A stretch of 64,000 bases of DNA from NCBI GenBank assembly GCA_905221605.1, contig CAJNDS010002268.1:963232-1027231 (forward strand), in the 5' to 3' direction. The notes under the pieces are model-generated. The model worked only from the letters and a program-made list of their open reading frames with translations. It made no database searches and had not been told where the DNA came from. The position numbers were made by a program, and so were the translations under genes. Position 1 is the stretch's first letter; every line of letters begins with the position of its first letter. Positions 34,601 to 48,800 of the stretch are shown in pieces. This stretch comes from Symbiodinium natans (Eukaryota; Sar; Dinophyceae; Suessiales; Symbiodiniaceae).

Positions 34601-36718
34601 TTCCCTAAACCCCAAGCTGCCTGCAGTGGTGGTGGCTCCAGCCGTTCTCCGGCCGGGGGAAATCCACCCACTCAGGGTGGCCGAACCTCGGTTTAGGGTT
34701 TAGGGTTTAGGGTTTAGGGTTTAGAGCACATAGCATTGGCGAGATTGTTGGGGGTTTTGGGTTCTAGGGCTGAAGGGCTGCTGTGGGTGCTCAGCCTAAG
34801 ACAGCAGCCCCGGCCCCAAGGGACGCGCAAGGGCCTAGGGTTCTCAAGGGACAACAGGAGTGAACTCTAGAACAGACCCTCAGCTTACTTACCCTAAACC
34901 CTAAACGCTAATTCCCTAAACCCTGGTTCCTTAAAAGCTATTCCCTGCTTTGGGCCCTTAAGGTTCAGGGCTTAAGGTTATTATTTTTCCTTGGAGGCTC
35001 ACAGTCCACAAGTCTTTGCACAATGCAGCTGAGAGGCTCGTTGCCCATGAAATTGAGGTAGCCCTCGCCTGCTTAGGGTTTACGGTTTACGGTTTACGGT
35101 TTAGGGTTTAGGGTTTAGGGTTTAGGGTTTAGGGTTTAGGGGTTGGGGGTTTGGGGTTTAGGGTCTAGGGCTTAGGGCCTTCAAGACTCTTGAAGAGTTG
35201 ACTGACCGGACGAGGGGTCAGAAGGTTTTCCTCAAGGGTTTAGTCCCTTCCCCCTGATATTAAACCCCCCCCCTACCCCCTAATATTATATACCCCCCCC
35301 CTTCCCCTTATGGTCATATTATCCGCCGACCCCAGCAACAGCGGGGCGGCGTCAGTGAAGACCCTCCCTGCCCTCAGCAACCTCTTCCCCCTTCCCCTTC
35401 CCAACCATTCCACTCCACCTCTCCACTTGGCCTTGCCTTCTGCCCCTAACCTCCCACCACCAACCCCTTCCCCTGCCCCCCCTCCCACTACCCTTCCCCT
35501 TCCCAACCATTCCACTCCATCCCCCTCCCCTACCCCTTCCCCATCCCTGCCCCCCCTCTCACCGTACCCCCAATCCACCCACCACCAACCCCTTCCCCCC
35601 CCTAACCCTCCCACCACCAGCCCTCCATCCTCCTCCCCTACCCCTTCCCCACCCCCAATCCACCCTTCTCCAGCCACTCACCTCATCTCCTCCACCTACC
35701 CTCCTCCCCCCCACTCCCACCACCACCCCTTCCCCTTGCCCCTCCCACTATCCCAACCATTCCACTCCATCCTCCTCCCCTACCCCTTCCCCCATTCCAC
35801 TCCATCCTCCTCCCCTACCCCTTCCCCATCCCTTCCCCCCCTCTCACTCCACACCACCAACCACTTTACCTCATCTCCTCCACCAACCCCCCTCCCCCAC
35901 TCCCACCACCAACCCCTTCCCCTGCCCCCCGCTCCCCACCACCCTTCCCCTTCCACTCCACCCCTCTCCCGCCTGCTCCGCCCCGCTGTTTCACCGCTCC
36001 CCTTACTCCACCCCTGCCTTCCACCCCCCAACTCCCCAATCCTACGCACCCCCCACCCCCCCCACCCTCCCTGGGGCGGTGGGGCTGGGGGGGTGGGGCT
36101 GGGGCTGGGTGGGGGCTGGCTCCACCCCTATGCCAGGCTCAGGCCATGTGACGGTGCCCTGGCCCTGTGCCGACTGGCTCATGGCCCCCGTTTTACGGGC
36201 CTCTGGCCCTTTGCCTGACTCGATCAGATGACTGACTTTTTTTTCTAGGGCTCCAGTGCATGCCCGCCCCCTCCACCCGCTCCGTTTGCTCCGCCCTTCC
36301 TCCCACCCCCCCCTGCCCCTTCCCAACCATTCACTTCCACCCCCATCCCGCTCTCCCCCTTGCCCCCGCCCCCGACCGCTCCCCTTCCCGGTCGGCACCC
36401 CCTCCCCCCCCCCCCCCCCCCCCCCACCCCCTTCCCCATGCAGGCCTACCCTCTCCCGCCTACTCCGCCCCTCACCGATCTCTGCTGTTTCAGGGCAATC
36501 CACGCCGATCAGCTGACTCACTTCCCTCACCATCACCGTCCCCCCAACCCCCCCCCCTGGCCAGCTGGATATGGCCCCCAATGGCTCCATGCCCTTGATG
36601 GTCCCCTGGCCCTGTGCCTACTGGCTCATGGCCCCACAGTTTCACGGGCCTCTGGCCCTTTGCCTCCCCCAGACTCGATCAGATGACTGACTTTAAACCG
36701 CTCCGCTTGCTCCGCCCT

Positions 36719-36812
<94 letters not shown>

Positions 36813-39800
36813 ACCCCCCACCTTGGAAAATTTGGGGTCGGCGGCACTGGCGGTAGCCATTAAATCGGGCAGCGCGAGGTCCCCAAAGGACCGAGCAAAT
36901 GCGGACCTTTTAGCCCGGGTCGTCCCGGGAATAGCCTTGCTGGCCTCTGGCCTTCTGCGAAGCAGAATTAGGCCGGACGCCAGTGCCGCCGACCCCCGCG
37001 TGCCGCCGGTGAACGGTTTTTTTTTTTCGTGGTTTTTTGCGTCGCCACGGAGGCCCCCAGAGGGCGCGCATCATGAGCATCAGCGGGTCCAGCCCGGGAC
37101 CCCCAGGCGCGCATCAGGAGCATCAGCGGCTCCCGGGGTGGGACCCCGGGGGCGCATCAGGAGCATGATGCCCCCCAAAGGGCGGGCATAAGCGACGTGT
37201 CTAAGCCCGGGGCTGGAAAAGGGGAGTTTAGGGGCCTTATAAAGTGCTTAGAAACGTTAAGGGAGTCTAGGAGCCTCAAACGCTTAGAGATTTGAAGGGA
37301 GTTTAGGGGCCTGAAAATGCTTAGAAACTTAACGCTTAGAGATTTTAAGGGAGTTTAGGGGCCTCAACATGCTTAGAAACTGCTCGCCCCGGGCTTCTGC
37401 GTGCGCTGCCCGCCCATGGGCGCAGCCCCTTAAAATAGTATATGGGGGGGGTAATATTAATATTGGGGGGTAGGGGGGGTTGGGGGGTAATTAATATTGG
37501 GGGGTAGGGGGGGGTTGAATATTACAGGGAAGGGTTCAAGAGGGCCTTTGCAAGAAAAGGTGCCGAGGCTGTACTACGACCCAGAAGCCTTCCCCCCACG
37601 ACAGCCGCAACTCCTGCGGGCTTAGGGCCTAAACCCTAAACCCTAAACCCTAAACCCTAAACCCTAAACCCTAAACCCTAAACCCTAAACCCTAAACCCT
37701 AAACCCTAAACCCTAAACCCTAAACCCTAAACCCCGGCCAGAACACGCAGCGGGCACGGAATGAAACGGCCCAAGCCAGCTCCCCCAACATCTACAGAGG
37801 AGCTAAGTTGTCAGCCGTTTAGGGATTTAGAACAGTCCACGGTGGGTTGAATGAGATGTTACGTACTGGCTCTGAATAGGAATTTAGGGCTTTAAGGGTT
37901 GAGGAACAATACATTACCTATATTCTATACCTATGTGACCCTCCAAGGGGCTCCAAGCCCTAAACACCAAAACCCGAAACCCAAAACCCTAAACCCAAAA
38001 CCCAGAACCCTAAACCCCAAACTCTAAACCCTAAACCCCAAACCCCAAACTCTAAACCCTAAACCCTACACCCTAAACCCCAAACCCTACACTACAGGCC
38101 TCCAAGACCCTGCACCAGCAGGCGGATCATCTTGTGCCTCGGGTTGCTCTGATTAGAGTTTAGGGTTTGGGGTTTGGGGGTTTTGGGGATTTGGGGTGTT
38201 AGGGTTTAGGGCTAGGGTTTAGGGTTTGGGGGTTTAGGGTTTAGGGACTAGGGTTTCGAACATAGGGTGCTGAGCTGGTTGCCTCAAGCTGCTGCGGTTT
38301 AAGGTTCAGGGTTCAGGGTTCGGGCACATGTTTGGTCGCGATCACAGATTTGGAAACCAAACGCTGCATGTCATTGTAGAGGGTATGGGTGAGAGCGGTG
38401 AGGGCGGTCAGAACGGTGAGGGCGGTGAGGGCGGCGGGGGTTTGGCATTGCACTGGAGCCCTTAAAACACTGCGTGTCAAGGTCGAAGGTATGGGTGAGG
38501 GCAGTGAGAGTTGTAAGGTAGAATCGTCTATCCGCCGACCCTGGCGGCGTGTTGGATGGGTTTCTGGCGCTAAAACCTCCCTCTTTCTCAAAACGCGGGG
38601 GGGGGGGGGGGGGGGTAGGGGGGGGTACCCCGGCAGCGTTTCTGTGGAGGAACAGAGGCCACCCGTAAACTCATGGACCATAGGCGGTTTCGCACAGGGC
38701 ATAGGGGCTCTTTTGGAAAAAACCCCCCCCTTACCCCCCCCCACCTCCCCCCCGCCAAAGCCTCTTAACTCAGGGTTGCGGCTTTAAGGGGGTTTGAGGG
38801 CCCCACACCCTAAACCGTATACATTCAAAGTCCGAAACCCTAAACCCTAAACCCTGAACCCTAAACCCTAAACCCTAGTTTTGATACTATCTGTTGTAGA
38901 AAGCCCAAGTTGCAGCGCCAGTCCGCGATCCACTGGCATGGTGTGGTGCGGAGTCTGCAAGATGCCTCATTCCCCAACCCCGATGCAAGAGTTGTAGAAT
39001 ATGGGGTTTAGGGTTTAGGGTCTAGGATTTAGGGTTTAGGGTTTACGGCTTGGGGGGGGGCGGGGGGTGGCTTGGGGTTTGGGGATTTCTGCTGCTACCT
39101 GCGCCCCTAGACCAAGGACCTTCAGTCCAAAATCCACCCTTATCCTTAAACCCTAAGGTACTGGGGAGGGGGGGGGGGGGGGGGGGGGGGGGGGCAGGAG
39201 TCGTGGTGCAAAGAACAATGAAAAGAAGATGCAAGTAGTATACCCAGCATACGTATCAGTAGTGGCGGTGGTGGTGAAAGTAGCAATAACAATAACAAGA
39301 ACAAAAACAATAACAAAAACAAATAATAATAATAATAATAATAATAGTACTTATAGTACTAATAATAACAATGATAAGAATAATAAGAAGAAGAAGAGTA
39401 ATAATAATAACAATAATAATAATAATAACAGTGCTTGGTAATGATAGTACTAGAAATGACAGTCGCAGGGATAGTAGTACCGGGATAGTAGTAACGATAG
39501 TAGCAATGATCGTAGCAATGAGAGTTGTAGTAGTAGCCGTTGTCGTAGTAGTAGTGGCAGTGGCATTGGTGCTACAGCGACTGCAGCTTCTTCTATCACT
39601 GACCTACCAAGTGTCCTGCTGCGCTTCGACAGAACCACTCCAGCGCAGCAACACGAGCTCACACCGCCAACACCGCCACCACTGCTGTTCATACCACCAC
39701 CACTAGTTTTTACCCAGAGGTGCTAGACGTTCCTCAGCACAGCTGACAAGTATCTAACTGATTTAACAGGGTGTTTGTCTTGCAGCTCCAGTTTTGAGTC

Positions 39801-42800
39801 CAGGTGGCTCATGTCTGTGTACATTGCCGCATCCATCAGCCAGAATGCAATGGTCTTGTCACCGACCTCGTGGCACGGTTCTTTCTGAGCAACCTGGGTG
39901 CCTGTCGGGACCTGTTTAGGGTTCAGGTTCAGGGTTTAGGGTTCAGGGTTTAGGGCATTGGGTCCAGGGTTTAGGGCTTAGGGCTTCGGGTGGGTTGTCG
40001 ACTTTTTGGGCAGGCATGGCATTGAGAGATGGACAAATTCCGTACTAAGCGAGCCATGACAAGATTCAACCACGCGTGCAAACTGTGTGCCCTGCAACCC
40101 TAAACCCTATTTAAACCCTACACCCTACACCCTACACCTTACACCCTAAACCCTAAACCCTAAACCCTAAACCCTAAACCCTAAACCCTAAACCCGAAAC
40201 CCTAACCATGTGCACCAACTCGCGCTCCCTGCGCAACCGCTGCAGCTTGCTGAAATCTCAGGGCACGGCAATGGCTTGGTCGTGAGACTCAGCATAAGCA
40301 ACCACCTGACACTGCGTTTAGGGCTTGGGGTTTAATCAGGGTTTGGGGTTTAGGGTTTAGGGTTTAAGGGTTAAGGGTTTAGGGTTTAATTAGGGTTTAA
40401 ATAGGGTTTAGGGTTTATCTGGTGCCCCGCAACACTTCCGAAGACTGTGCTCTTCGTTCACGTGTGGGAGTGTGCTGGTTTATCGAAGAATGTCCAAATG
40501 TCACGACAACTCCGCGTTCGACAAATCTTCGACAGGACTAGCTGATTCTTAAACCCTAAACCCTAAACCCTCAACCCTAAACCCTAAACCCTAAACCCTA
40601 AACCCCAAGCCCACCTTCTCCAGGTGGCGCCTGTTTGTCAGCCTCGGCGTGGGTTCTCAGTGTTGTCCTCAAAGAGCCCAATAACCCCTAACTAAGAAAT
40701 AGTGCCTATATAAATCATGCCAAGGATCCCTATCTAGCTGAAGGGTATATTCCTAAACCCTAAACCCTAAACCCTAAACCCTAAACCCTAAACCCTAAAC
40801 CCGAAACCCGAAACCCTAAGGATGCCTATAAGTAAAAATATAGCCTAATTAAGGTATTGCGCGGGCTCTCTGGGTCCAATCTGGCAGCGTCTGCTTGGGC
40901 AGACAAGACATCACGGTTTTGGTTTAGGGTTTAGGGTATGTAGGGTTTAGGGTTTAGGGTTTAGGGTTTAGGGTTTAGGGTTTAGGGTTTAGGGTTTAGG
41001 GCTTAGGGTTTAGGGTTTAGGGTTACAAACTCCTTGGAGGGGCGTCTTAAACAAACCGTAGGTATCGCTTGAGAGTACGAACATGCCATAGCTCAGCCAT
41101 TGCGACAGCAACATTGGCTGCAGCAAAATTAGCTGCATCACGGTTTAGGGTTTAGGGTTTAGGGTTTAGGGTTTAGGGTTTGGGGTTTAGGGTTTAGGGT
41201 CTAGGGCGCCGAGACACGTGTAGCAGATGTGGCCCATATCCCAACCATCGTCGCCCACTTCCTTGCGTGAGCTCCGCAATTGCCGAAGTCTAGGCCTAAA
41301 CCTTAAAACGCCTCAACCCCGAACCCTATGAACTGACCCACACAAAGCCCTCAGAGCCAATACTTCACTAGCGCAAAACACCTCCCAAAAACCCTCATGG
41401 CTTTGGCTTCACAACTCTATATCCTAAACCCCAAACCCTAAACCCTAAACCCTAAACCCCCCCCCCCCCTGCCCACCCTTCGGCAGGAATCACAAAGCGC
41501 TTGCGGGCCTTCAGCAGCTTGATGAACATGTCCGGGATAGCCATGGCCAGGCCTCATTTGGCTCCACTACTACAATCATTCCCAAACAGGGTTTAGGGTT
41601 TAGGGTTTAGGGTTTAGGGTTTAGGGTTCAGGGTCTAGGGTCGTGTGACATTTGGCAAGGCAGCAATTTATACACCGAGTCCTCAACCACAACACGGAAT
41701 CTCCGACGGTAGCTCCCACTCAGACCCACCGCCCACCACCCACCCACACTCTGGAGCGAGACTTGGGGTTTAGGGTTTAGGGTCTGGGGGCGGGGGGGGG
41801 GCCCTACTAAAGGGGACAACATACTGCTCTCTCTTCAGGCGAGCTGCGGTAGTCGAAGCCGAAGCCGCCATACTCCACAGGAAGGCCAATCGTGGGCATG
41901 CCGCTGACATCCTGCGAAGCGGTTCCAAGAAGATAGAGCATGACAAATGTTCCCGCCTATACTAACAGTCCGAAAAAAAGGGATTATAGCAGGGGTACTA
42001 GAATCTCCATTAAGGACTGTCAGTATACGGGGGAGCATCCCAAAAGATAGAACATGCCAAAGCCAATCGTAAGCACACTCCTCTGCGACCGTGATCGCGG
42101 ACGGAACCTTGAAGCGGGGCAGCCATGTGAGTGGTTCTCTAAATTCATCAGGTCCTTTTGTGGGTATAAACACTTTATATAAGGCTCTGTACTAAACATA
42201 GGAATCCCAACAGGAGCCATGATCAACACGTTACATATATATGTACATATATATATATATAGAGGCTTGTGCAATCATACAACATGATAAACCAGTACAA
42301 CCCGTTGCATTGCATGATCTGACCCCAAACCCTAAACCCTTGCTACTCATTGGTCTTCTGCACCTCCCTACACCCTAAACCTTAAACCCCAAACCCTGAC
42401 CCGCACCAGCAAGGATTCTGGCACCCTAAACCCTAAACCCTAAACCCTAAACCCTAAACCATAAACCCTAAACCCTAAACCCTAAACCCTAAACCCTACT
42501 TTGGGGCTTTGGGACCCTTTCTCTCCGTCGAAAATGGAACCTCACTTCCCAACTCGCAGGCTGTCCGGCTTGAGGGCTTCTTAGGGTTGATATAGGGAAT
42601 AATTTAGGGCTTAGGGTTTAGGGTTTTGGGGTTCAGCGTTTAACTATGGTTTGGGGTTTTAGGGTTTTAGGGTTTTAGGGTTTTAGGGTTTTAGGGTTTT
42701 AGGGTTTTAGGGTTTTAGGGTTTTAGGGTTTTAGGGTTTTAGGGTTTTAGGGTTTTAGTTTTAGGGTTTTCGGATTCAGGGCTGCGAGTTACCATGTTCA

Positions 42801-45800
42801 CGCCTAGCAGGCTCCGCAGGCTGGATTTTTCGAAGTCCCGGTTTAGGGCTTAGGGCTTAGGGCTTAGGGTTTAGGGTTTCGGGTTCAGGGTACTTAAGAC
42901 CCTAATTATAACTGTACTCATATGCCCCCCAAGTCCCCTAAGTAGGCTATAAGTAGACTTATAACTGTGGTTATAAGTACCCATGAACCTCCCAGTAGCC
43001 CCAAATTTGGAGGAGACCCTTGTTTGCTTCGTGGGGCTAAGGGAACTTGGCCAAATAAGGGTACTTGTGGGCCCGAGACCAGCACAAAGGGTTTAGGGTT
43101 TAGGGTTTCGGCCTTCGGGGTGGCAGTTTCCGACCAACGTGCTCAACCCGAAGACCGAGATCGGCTAAGGTGCCACGGTGTGGATGAGGTCGTTGGACAA
43201 CATGAGGTAGATGTGGCTGTCAATGTCCGCATCTGGGCCGAAGTACTCGTGGTAACCGCCGGTGTAGCCCTTGCCAATGCCTCAGGTCAGCTGGGCGAAT
43301 ATTGCGTACATGGGTTTAGGGCAAGGGATTTAAGGCGTTAGAGGGACTCCAGCCATAGCCTGATAGCGTAAACAAATATAGTGTCAGGTTTAGGGTTTAG
43401 GGTCTAGGGTTTAGGGCTTAGGGTTTAGGGCCCCTCTGCCAGCGAGACTCCATGAGAGTGGTACAACATCGAGGTGATGCCATCAAAACGGAAGCCGTCA
43501 AACTGGTACTCCTCACAGGGTCTGCATATTGCTGCGGTTTAGGGTGTAGCTTTTGGCGGTTCATGAGTATAAATAGCGCTATAAGTACCCGAAGTGGGGA
43601 TATGCGTGGGGTTACCATCTACTTATCACAACCCATGAACCTCCAAGTGTGAACCCTAAACCCGAAAGCAAGCATGTTTCTTCATCCGCAGTTGATGACT
43701 CGTGTGGCAGGGGCCTTTAAAAACCATGGCATATCATAAGAGGCAAAAAAAAACGCGCATTCCAGTCCCTCCAACCTAAATCCTGAATTTGAGAGGGCTT
43801 TGGCTTCAGGATTGCATTGGATAGCTTATCATAGACCCTGAACCCTAAAACCTAAAGGCCCTAAACCGGAACAGAATCTTTAGAAGCCGACAACGTTGGC
43901 AAGGTTTTGGGCTCCTGAGCTTCCTACAGGGCACAGATTTTGGGTTTCGGGGGGGGGGGGGGGGGCTTCGGGAATCAATCCCTAAGCCCTAAACCCTAAA
44001 CCCTGAACATTAAACCCTAAACTTTAAACCCTAAACCCTAAACCCTGGGTGTCCTCCAGCCACCACTTGACATTTGAGAGCAAGAAGCGGAGCACCTGCA
44101 CAGAATTACAGGGGAAGCCAGGCGTGCCACATGGCCCCAGATGGGCTTAGGCCCGTAGGGTTAGGGTTTAAGGGCTTAAGGGTTTAAGGATCTAGGGTCT
44201 AGGGCTAAGGGTTTAAGGGTTTAAGGGTTTAAGGGTTTAAGGGTTTAAGGGTTTAAGGGTTTAAGGGTTTCAGGGTTTGAGGGTTTGAGGGTTTCAGGGT
44301 TTCAGGGTTTCGGGGTTTGAGGGTTTCGGGTTCTCTGCCGAACTCCCCTCCCTACAGTTCAGGGTACCAAGAAGGGATCATGACTTAAAGCAGACTCCCA
44401 GATGGGAGCAGCACAGGAGTACGACCCTAAACCCTAAACCCTAAACCCTAAACCCTAAACCCTAAACCCTAAACCCTAAACCCTAAACCCTAAACCTAAA
44501 CCCTAAACCCTAAACCCTAAACCCTGAACCCTGAACCCTAAACCCTAAACCCTAAACCCTAAACCCTAAACCCAACCCCACACCCTGGACCCTAAACGGC
44601 AGCCTCGTACTTCAGGTAGTTGAAGATCTTCCTTGCCCGGAGGCCAAGTGGGGCTGAGGGTCTTCACCCTTCACAAAGGGAAGTAGGCCTTAACACAACA
44701 CCTTCAGCAGGGTTCAGGGTTTGGGGTTTAAGGTTTCGGGTTTAGGGCTTAGGGTTTAGGGCACAAGCCCCGTAATAGAGGGGCCTTAAGAATTGGAATA
44801 GGGTTTTGAGTGCTTAGTGTAATGGAATTATGCAGCGGCCATAAGGGACTACAGGGACTACGATGAATAATCATTCCGACCCTATACTACTACTTGCTTC
44901 AGAACCAGCCAAGCATAATAATCTTCCTCATAAGGGTAGGTAATATAGGGAGTACTATCTCTGTTTTTTCTTTTTTTGGGGGGGTTCTTAAACAAATAGT
45001 AGTATCGTCTACAGCAGCATATGTGGTAGGTTCCCTTTCGCGGGGTGGACATTCCTGTCTGTAAGAGCTCTTGAGCCCCTTGGGCGAAGAACTTTGGGGG
45101 GACCGGGAGCCACAACACTGCAGAGGGTGTAGAACCCTAAACACGAAGCTAGATAGGGTTTAGGGTTTAGGTTTCAGGGTTTGGACTAAGGGTTCAGGGC
45201 TTAGGGGGTCCGGATTTAGGGTGTACCGGACTTGGACTGTAGGAGAGCGCAGGGCTTCGGATTTCCGAAGCCACGAGGAAGTCTCTGAAGAAAAGGTGGC
45301 AAGCCCTTAAGAGTCTCATCCTCCGGTGCCTGCTGTAAGACCTCAACCCTAAACCCTAAACCCTAAACCCAGAAACCCCCCAGAGGTCGAGAGGTCCCGA
45401 GCTCGTTTCTTTCTCGGGTGCCGCGGCATAGGGTTTAATTGGGGTTCAGGGTCTAGGGTTTAGGGTATGATGGTTGTCGGTGTATGTATTATATACCATA
45501 TACACATATACATATATATATATATATACCATATATATATATATCTCTATAAAAGTGGGTCTAGGGTCTAGGGTCTAGGTTCTAGGGTCTAGGGCTTGTC
45601 AGGGCTGCGAGGATGGTTTAAGGTTTTGGGCTCAAGCCCAAGCCCTACACCCTAAACCCTAAGCCCCAAATAAGCCCTAAGCCTAGAATCAAGAAGTGCA
45701 ACCAAGCGTCGAGTCCCATTCGCTGTGATGTCCCTTGGGTCCTGTCATCTGGTGTATGGTGGGGCTCTGGCCTTCTACCGGGCTCTGGAACCTGAGTCTA

Positions 45801-48800
45801 AACCATGAACCCCTAAACCCCAATTAAATCCTAAACCCATACGTGTACCACCAAAAGGGATATGGTAAAGAGAACGAAACCCGAAACCGTAAACCTCGTA
45901 GACCGCTAGACCCCTAGACTCCTAGACCCTAAACCCCTAAACCCCCCCCAACCCCTAACAACCCCTAAACCGCTAAACCCCCAAACGGCTAAACCCCCTA
46001 AACCCCAAACCCCTAAACCGCATACACTACTAACCGCAAACCGAGAGCTTATACCGGACGAGAACCCCAACAGCCACCCAACCATGTCCCGCAAAGCTTA
46101 AGGCGTCGGATTTAAGGGTGTAGGATTTGGAGCTTAAGGTTTAGGGTTTGGGGGTTTGGGGTTTGGGGTTTGGGGTTTAGAACTTCGGGTTTAATTTAGG
46201 GTCAGGGGTTTAGGATTGAGGGCTGAAGGTTTAGGGTTTCGAACAGGCAAGGGCCCCTACACCCCTCATGCCTTCACCCCACCCCCCACCCGCCCCAAAA
46301 AACAAACCAAATCGAGTCCCTCCCCGCACTCAAAGACGGCCATGCCCTCCTCATTCAGGTTTAGAGTTTAGGATTCTAAACACCCCCTAAACCCCGAAAT
46401 ACCCCTAAGTACACCAAATCCCCTGAATACCTACACCCCGAAACCAGTACATGCCCTAAGTAACCCACATCTATCATGCTCGGGGCTTCCGGAAAAAAAG
46501 GTCCTTAGGGTTCTTCGAGCCTTTTCGGGCTTTTACCGGTTTCCTGGAAAAATTGGATCTTCATGGTTTCTAGGACTTTAGGGTTCCGGGTTTAAACAAA
46601 GCAGTGTCCTCCGTGCGTGTAGCCTTGGCACATCGCGGAGGGTGCTGGGCTTTGGGTTTACGGTTTAGGGTTTAGGGTTTAGGGTTTCGGGTTGTCTGCA
46701 GAACTTGCGCTAACAGCGTTGGTCTGTTCACCTTGCCAAACGATGCCTACCACAAAGTGCCTGCACCATGGAGCGACGAGCGCAGTCCCGATACCCAACA
46801 AGGAAGCTGGCGTAATGCCCAAAACCCCAAACCCCAAAACCCCAATCCCCAAACCCCAAACCCCAAAACCCCAAAACCCCAAAACCCCAAACCCCAAACC
46901 TTAAACCCCAAAACCCAAAACCCTAAACCCCAAAAACCCCCCCCCAACCAAGCTGCAGTGGTCGGTTCCATCCATCTGCGCGATCCCATCCAGGGTGTTG
47001 GAGGAGGCGTGGGCATGGACGAGGTCCATGAGCACGTGGATCCCAAGGCCTCACCAAGTTTAGGGTTTAGGTTTAGGGTTTAGGGTTTAGGGTTTGGGGT
47101 TTGGGGTTTGGGGTTTAGGGTTCAGGGTTTGGGGTGTGGGGTCAAGGATTTTAGGGTTTAGGATTTAGGGTTCAGGGTTTAGGGCCCTTAAGGCAATGAA
47201 GGCAGCTTGATTCGGGCTCCTTCGAACTACGCTGCCCAGGTTAAGAAAGCAAAGGGCGGCCCCTGCTGTTGGTTTATAGAGCTTTACAAGAAACCCAAAA
47301 TACCCTGCAAAGAGGGAGGGGTGCCCCTTAACCATCATTTACGAAGGCTCCATTTTTTTGTGTCGGTTCCTCTGGAAGGGAACCTCAAAACACCCGCAAA
47401 AGGGCACCCCTGGGCTGCCAGGGTTTGGGGTTTTAGGGTTCAGGGTTTAGGGTGTTTTAGGGTTTTGGGGTTTTGGGTTCAGGGTTGTGGGGGCTTGGGG
47501 TTTAGGGGCTACCAGGGTTTTGGGGTTTAGGGTTCAGGGTTTAGGATTTTTTAGGGTTTTGGGGTTTAGGGTTCAGGGTCTTGGGGGCTTGGGGTTTAGG
47601 GGCTACCAGGGTTTTGGGGTTTAGGGTTCAGGGTTTTGGGTTTTTTTAGGGTTTTGGGGTTTAGGGTTCAGGGTTTTGGGGCTTGGGTTTAGGGTTTTGG
47701 GGTTCAGGGTTCAGGGTTTTGGGGCTTAGGGTTTAGGGATTAAGGTTTTGGGGCTTAGGGTTCAGGGTTTAGGGTTTAGGACTACTGGGGCAGCCCAGGA
47801 GAAGGAAAGTGTGGATCTCGAATCCGGCCTTTGGGCTGGGAGGTTCCACATGGCAGGGTTTTGGGGCTTGGGGTTTTGGACTTGGGGTGCGTAGCCCTAA
47901 ACCCTAAACCCTAAACCCGAAATCCTTCGAGGTCGGACCCCGAGGATCCGGCCATGCGCGGTGTCCACCAGGTATTTCAACTCCTGGTTTTTTGGGGGTT
48001 CATGAGTATTTGTAAGTAGGGTTTAGGGTTTAGGGTTTAGGGTTTAGGGTTTAGGGTTTAGGGTTTAGGGTTTAGGGTTTAGGGTTTAGGGTTTAGGGTT
48101 TAGGGTTTAGGGTTTAGGGTTTGGGGATTGGGGATTGGGGATTGGGGATTGGTCTAGGGTTTAGGGTTTAGGGTTGTAAGTACCCCTGAGTAGGGTTGCA
48201 AGCTATAAGTAGAGTTGCCATACTCAAACCCTGCTTATGACTACGCATGAACCGACCTTAGATCCCTACTTAAAACTACCCATGAAGCTCCAAGTAGAAA
48301 CCCTCTAAGCCATGAGAATCGGAAACCCTAAAACCTAAACCCTAGCCCTAAACCCTAAACCCTAAACCCCAAATCCTAAACCCTAAACCCGACACCTCGA
48401 GGTCCCCGGGTCCTCAGGAGTTCCAGATCGACTGGCTGGCGCAAAGAAGGAGGTGACCTTACCGCTTTTGCCACCCCATCTCAGCCCCGAATCTTATCAA
48501 CCCGAACCCTAGGGTTTAGGGCCTAGGGTGTGGGGTTTCGGGTTTAGGGTTTAGGGTTCAGGGTTCAGGGTTTAGGGTTAAGGGTTTAGGGTTTAGGGTG
48601 CCGTGGCCGCAAGACCCCCGGCAAGCGAACACTTTTTTGTTCTGCGATGGCCTTGGAGCTGAGGTCAGAACCTTGGGACAAAGGCACCCTTTTTTGGGTT
48701 GGTTACCTTTTTAGGGTTTCTTGAACCAAAAAAAGGGGAAAGGGGCAGCCTTTTTTGGGTTGGTTGCCTTTCTAGGGCACCCTTTTTTGGGTTGGTTACT

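Noticed and set aside
35310-36218. 302-codon plus-strand frame rich in Pro/Ser/Thr
   Set aside because: It is a translation of the CCCCTTCCCC low-complexity block inside a branching-enzyme intron; the minus strand is equally open as Gly-rich.
46679-47083. Frames reading [16 protein letters not shown] or the complementary GFGVLGFWG
   Set aside because: Translated CCCCAAA telomere variants; such frames recur at many arrays.
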